Shown: one piece after another, positions 5,980-7,510 of the stretch
Layout: every line of letters starts with the position of its first letter
Position numbering within the stretch: position 1 is the stretch's first letter
NCBI GenBank assembly: GCA_943331415.1
Contig: CALQLM010000046.1
Location: forward strand, 1-7,510
DNA length: 7,510 bases
Source of the DNA: Bifidobacterium breve
GTDB lineage: Bacteria; Actinomycetota; Actinomycetes; Mycobacteriales; Mycobacteriaceae
Reading direction: 5' to 3'
Notes under the pieces: generated by a model
Database searches by the model: none
Told to the model about the DNA's origin: nothing
The model's input: the letters and a program-made list of their open reading frames with translations, nothing else
Made by a program: the position numbers and the translations under genes

Positions 5980-6971
5980 GACAGGACCTCACTGGATGTA
6001 TGTTCTCCGTCGCGGTCACCGACCGGAGATCCGGTCAGCGACAGGAACACGTCGTCGAGAGAGGGTCGGCGCAACGCGATATCGGCCAGCTCGATGTTCG
6101 CCGCGCTCAACCGCGCCAGCGCGGCACTCAACGTGCGCGGCCCCTCGGGGGCGGGCAGACTCACGCGGTCCGACTCCGGAGTCAGAGCGGCCCGGCTGAA
6201 CTCCGGGAGCAGCGGTCCTAACGCGTCGGCCACGGCGTGGACGTCAGCGGGATCGCGCGGCACGATCTCGCAGAAGGTGCCGCCGGTGCGTTCCTTGAGT
6301 TCGTCGGCGGTTCCCTGGGCGACGATGCTGCCGTGGTCGATCACGATGATCCGGTCGCTGAGCGCGTCGGCCTCCTCAAGGTACTGGGTGGTCAACAGCG
6401 TGGCGATCCCGGCGGCCTTGAAGGTGGTGACCAACTCCCAGATCGCTTGTCGGCTGCGCGGATCCAGCCCGGTGGTCGGCTCATCCAGGAACACCACCTC
6501 GGGGCGAACTACCAACCCGCAGGCAATGTCCACACGACGGCGCATACCGCCCGAGTAAGTGCCGACCCGCCGTCCGGCGGCATGTTCGAGATCGAACTCC
6601 CGCAGCAGATCGCGGGCTCGGGCGCAGGCGTCGGGCTTGCCGAGTCCCTGTAACCGACCGAACATCACCAGGTTCTCGTACCCGGTCAGCATCTCGTCGA
6701 GTGCCACATGCTGACCGGTCAGCATGATCGAGCGACGCACCATAGCGGGGTCGGTGACGACGTCATGGCCGGCCACGCTGGCGCGGCCCCGGTCCGGCTT
6801 GGTCAACGTCGACAGGATCTCCACGGTTGTCGTCTTACCGGCGCCGTTGGGGCCGAGCAGTGCGACGACTTCGCCGCGGCCGACATCGAAGGAGATGTTC
6901 CGCAACGCATCCACTGACCCGAACGATTTACCGATGCCCTCGACATCAACGCCCTTGCCGGACTCTGCCAT
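5976..6971 (-). CDS. drrA: DrrA-like ABC transporter ATPase
   Basis: This 331-residue ATPase has the same length as M. tuberculosis DrrA of the PDIM exporter. It powers export through the DrrB/DrrC permeases at the inner face of the membrane. Motifs in order are Walker A G40-P-N-G-A-G-K-T-T48, Q-loop Q87, signature Y139-S-G-G-M-R144, Walker B F161-L-D-E164, D-loop near S/G-L-D170, and a switch position where Gln (Q196 in TTQYLEEAD) replaces the usual His, a substitution shared by the DrrA family. The C-terminal extension carries L305-D-D-V-F-L310, the DrrA-type motif used for contact with DrrB. All catalytic parts look intact. The ATG at 6971 lies 12 bp after the stop of the synthase gene, consistent with one operon. 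The Shine-Dalgarno sequence is weak (AGGT about 10 nt upstream). Confidence 0.94.
   Translation of the reverse strand: MAESGKGVDVEGIGKSFGSVDALRNISFDVGRGEVVALLGPNGAGKTTTVEILSTLTKPDRGRASVAGHDVVTDPAMVRRSIMLTGQHVALDEMLTGYENLVMFGRLQGLGKPDACARARDLLREFDLEHAAGRRVGTYSGGMRRRVDIACGLVVRPEVVFLDEPTTGLDPRSRQAIWELVTTFKAAGIATLLTTQYLEEADALSDRIIVIDHGSIVAQGTADELKERTGGTFCEIVPRDPADVHAVADALGPLLPEFSRAALTPESDRVSLPAPEGPRTLSAALARLSAANIELADIALRRPSLDDVFLSLTGSPVGDRDGEHTSSEVLS
6707..6726. repeat. Perfect 20-bp palindrome inside drrA
   Basis: CATGCTGACCGGTCAGCATG is its own reverse complement. It spans the codons for M83-L-T-G-Q-H88 around the Q-loop of DrrA. A further copy of one arm, CCGGTCAGCAT, lies at 6682-6692 where Met-Leu-Thr-Gly is encoded again (residues 94-97). 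Confidence 0.65.
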
Positions 6972-6983
6972 CGCTTTGACTAC

Positions 6984-7510
6984 CTATTTGCCATCGTCGG
7001 AAACGGCTGCCGACAGGTCAATCAGGGCGAACGCCTCGTCCTCGTCATCGCTGTCGTCGCTGTCCCCACCACCCGCAATCGCTTCGTCGATCAGCGTCAT
7101 CAGGGTGGCCGGAAAGTGCTCAGCGAGGTCCGCGACGGTTTCGGCAGGCACTGACCGGCTGTCGAACCACCAGTCCACGTGCAGCACGCCGCCGTGCCGA
7201 TAGGCCCGCAGTTCCAGCGGATGGCCGAGGCCGGGCAGGGTCTGGCGAACCGTCAGTTCGGAATCGCTGTCGAACTGCACGGGCCCGTCTCCCTGCTGCC
7301 ACTCCGGGATCATGCCGAGGTAGGACAGGTAGATATCCGCGTCGCCTGCGGCCGCCAGCACCGCGGCGGTCGGGGCGTGCAGATAACGCAGCAACCCATA
7401 TCCGATCCCTTGGTGGGGAACGGATTTCACGATCTGGCTGACCTCGGCGAGAAGCTGGGCTGAGCTGGAACTCGCCGCGTCCATCACCGGCAATGCGATC
7501 GGGTAGATCG
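6984..7510 (-). CDS. ppsE: C-terminal end of a PpsE-like polyketide synthase / NRPS with terminal condensation-like domain (partial)
   Basis: The reading frame is open past the window edge, so only about the last 175 residues are seen. They match the C-terminal half of an NRPS condensation (or epimerisation) domain: a Y-P-I-A-L stretch, then G-I-G-Y-G-L-L-R-Y-L, a Y-L-G-M strand, the L-E-L-R-A-Y ... W-W-F-D-S-R core, and the final helix ending in L-M-T-L-I-D. No carrier or thioesterase domain follows. PpsE, the last phthiocerol synthase, ends in a condensation-like domain and is followed by drrA, so order and domain agree with ppsE; the KS and AT domains that would prove it are outside the window, and a pure NRPS remains possible. 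The protein ends with a run of Asp/Ser/Glu and then A-F-A-L-I-D-L, perhaps a docking or thioesterase-contact tail. The TTG at 7493 is internal, not a start. Confidence 0.72.
   Translation of the reverse strand, partial: IYPIALPVMDAASSSSAQLLAEVSQIVKSVPHQGIGYGLLRYLHAPTAAVLAAAGDADIYLSYLGMIPEWQQGDGPVQFDSDSELTVRQTLPGLGHPLELRAYRHGGVLHVDWWFDSRSVPAETVADLAEHFPATLMTLIDEAIAGGGDSDDSDDEDEAFALIDLSAAVSDDGK

Noticed and set aside
5551..6558. Plus-strand open frame of 335 codons opposite drrA and drrB
   Set aside because: It is Arg/Ser/His-rich shadow translation of high-GC DNA, lies across two well-defined genes and has no recognisable domain.
6984..7493. Reading the right-hand gene as a complete 169-residue protein from TTG 7493
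   Set aside because: The frame continues upstream to the window edge and the residues before the TTG continue the condensation-domain strand, so the gene is cut by the window.

Overview
The window reads as chromosomal DNA of a high-GC actinomycete, most likely a mycobacterium or close mycolic-acid-containing relative. The case rests on gene content: a run of four complete genes and one partial gene on the minus strand (7510 down to 3068) has the order and sizes of the dimycocerosate (PDIM/DIM) segment ppsE-drrA-drrB-drrC-papA5 of pathogenic mycobacteria. Gene symbols are assigned by motif, length and order, without any database search.

Right part (7510 to 3068, minus strand). The run begins with the 3' end of a megasynthase whose last domain is condensation-like and which ends in an acidic tail. 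Twelve bases later comes drrA (ABC ATPase, 331 aa), then drrB and drrC (six-helix ABC-2 permeases) joined by GTGA and TGATG stop/start overlaps, then after 42 bases papA5 (HxxxD acyltransferase, 415 aa). The tight spacing points to one operon: the synthase builds a long-chain polyketide or diol, PapA5 esterifies it with fatty acyl groups held on a carrier protein, and DrrABC helps move the product to the cell envelope.

Left part (1 to 3057). Downstream of papA5, where mas would lie in the M. tuberculosis arrangement, the sequence instead has a plus-strand wax ester synthase/diacylglycerol acyltransferase (WS/DGAT) ending tail-to-tail with papA5. Its stop codon and that of papA5 sit at the two ends of one 16-bp palindrome. 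A minus-strand short-chain dehydrogenase (SDR) diverges from the WS/DGAT across a compact region with two face-to-face promoter-like elements, each 7 nt from a GTG codon, and a perfect 12-bp tandem repeat. Furthest left is a minus-strand carboxymuconolactone-decarboxylase-like (AhpD-fold) protein. No gap exceeds 300 bases; the largest (581-777, 197 bp) holds a possible promoter and an inverted repeat but no gene.

No tRNA, rRNA, CRISPR array, insertion sequence or phage gene was seen. The points most worth following are the divergent PDIM-like operon end with a non-canonical flank, a PapA5 whose active-site motif is NHxxxDA instead of HHxxxDG, the overlapping divergent and possibly leaderless promoters, and a perfect 20-bp palindrome inside drrA.
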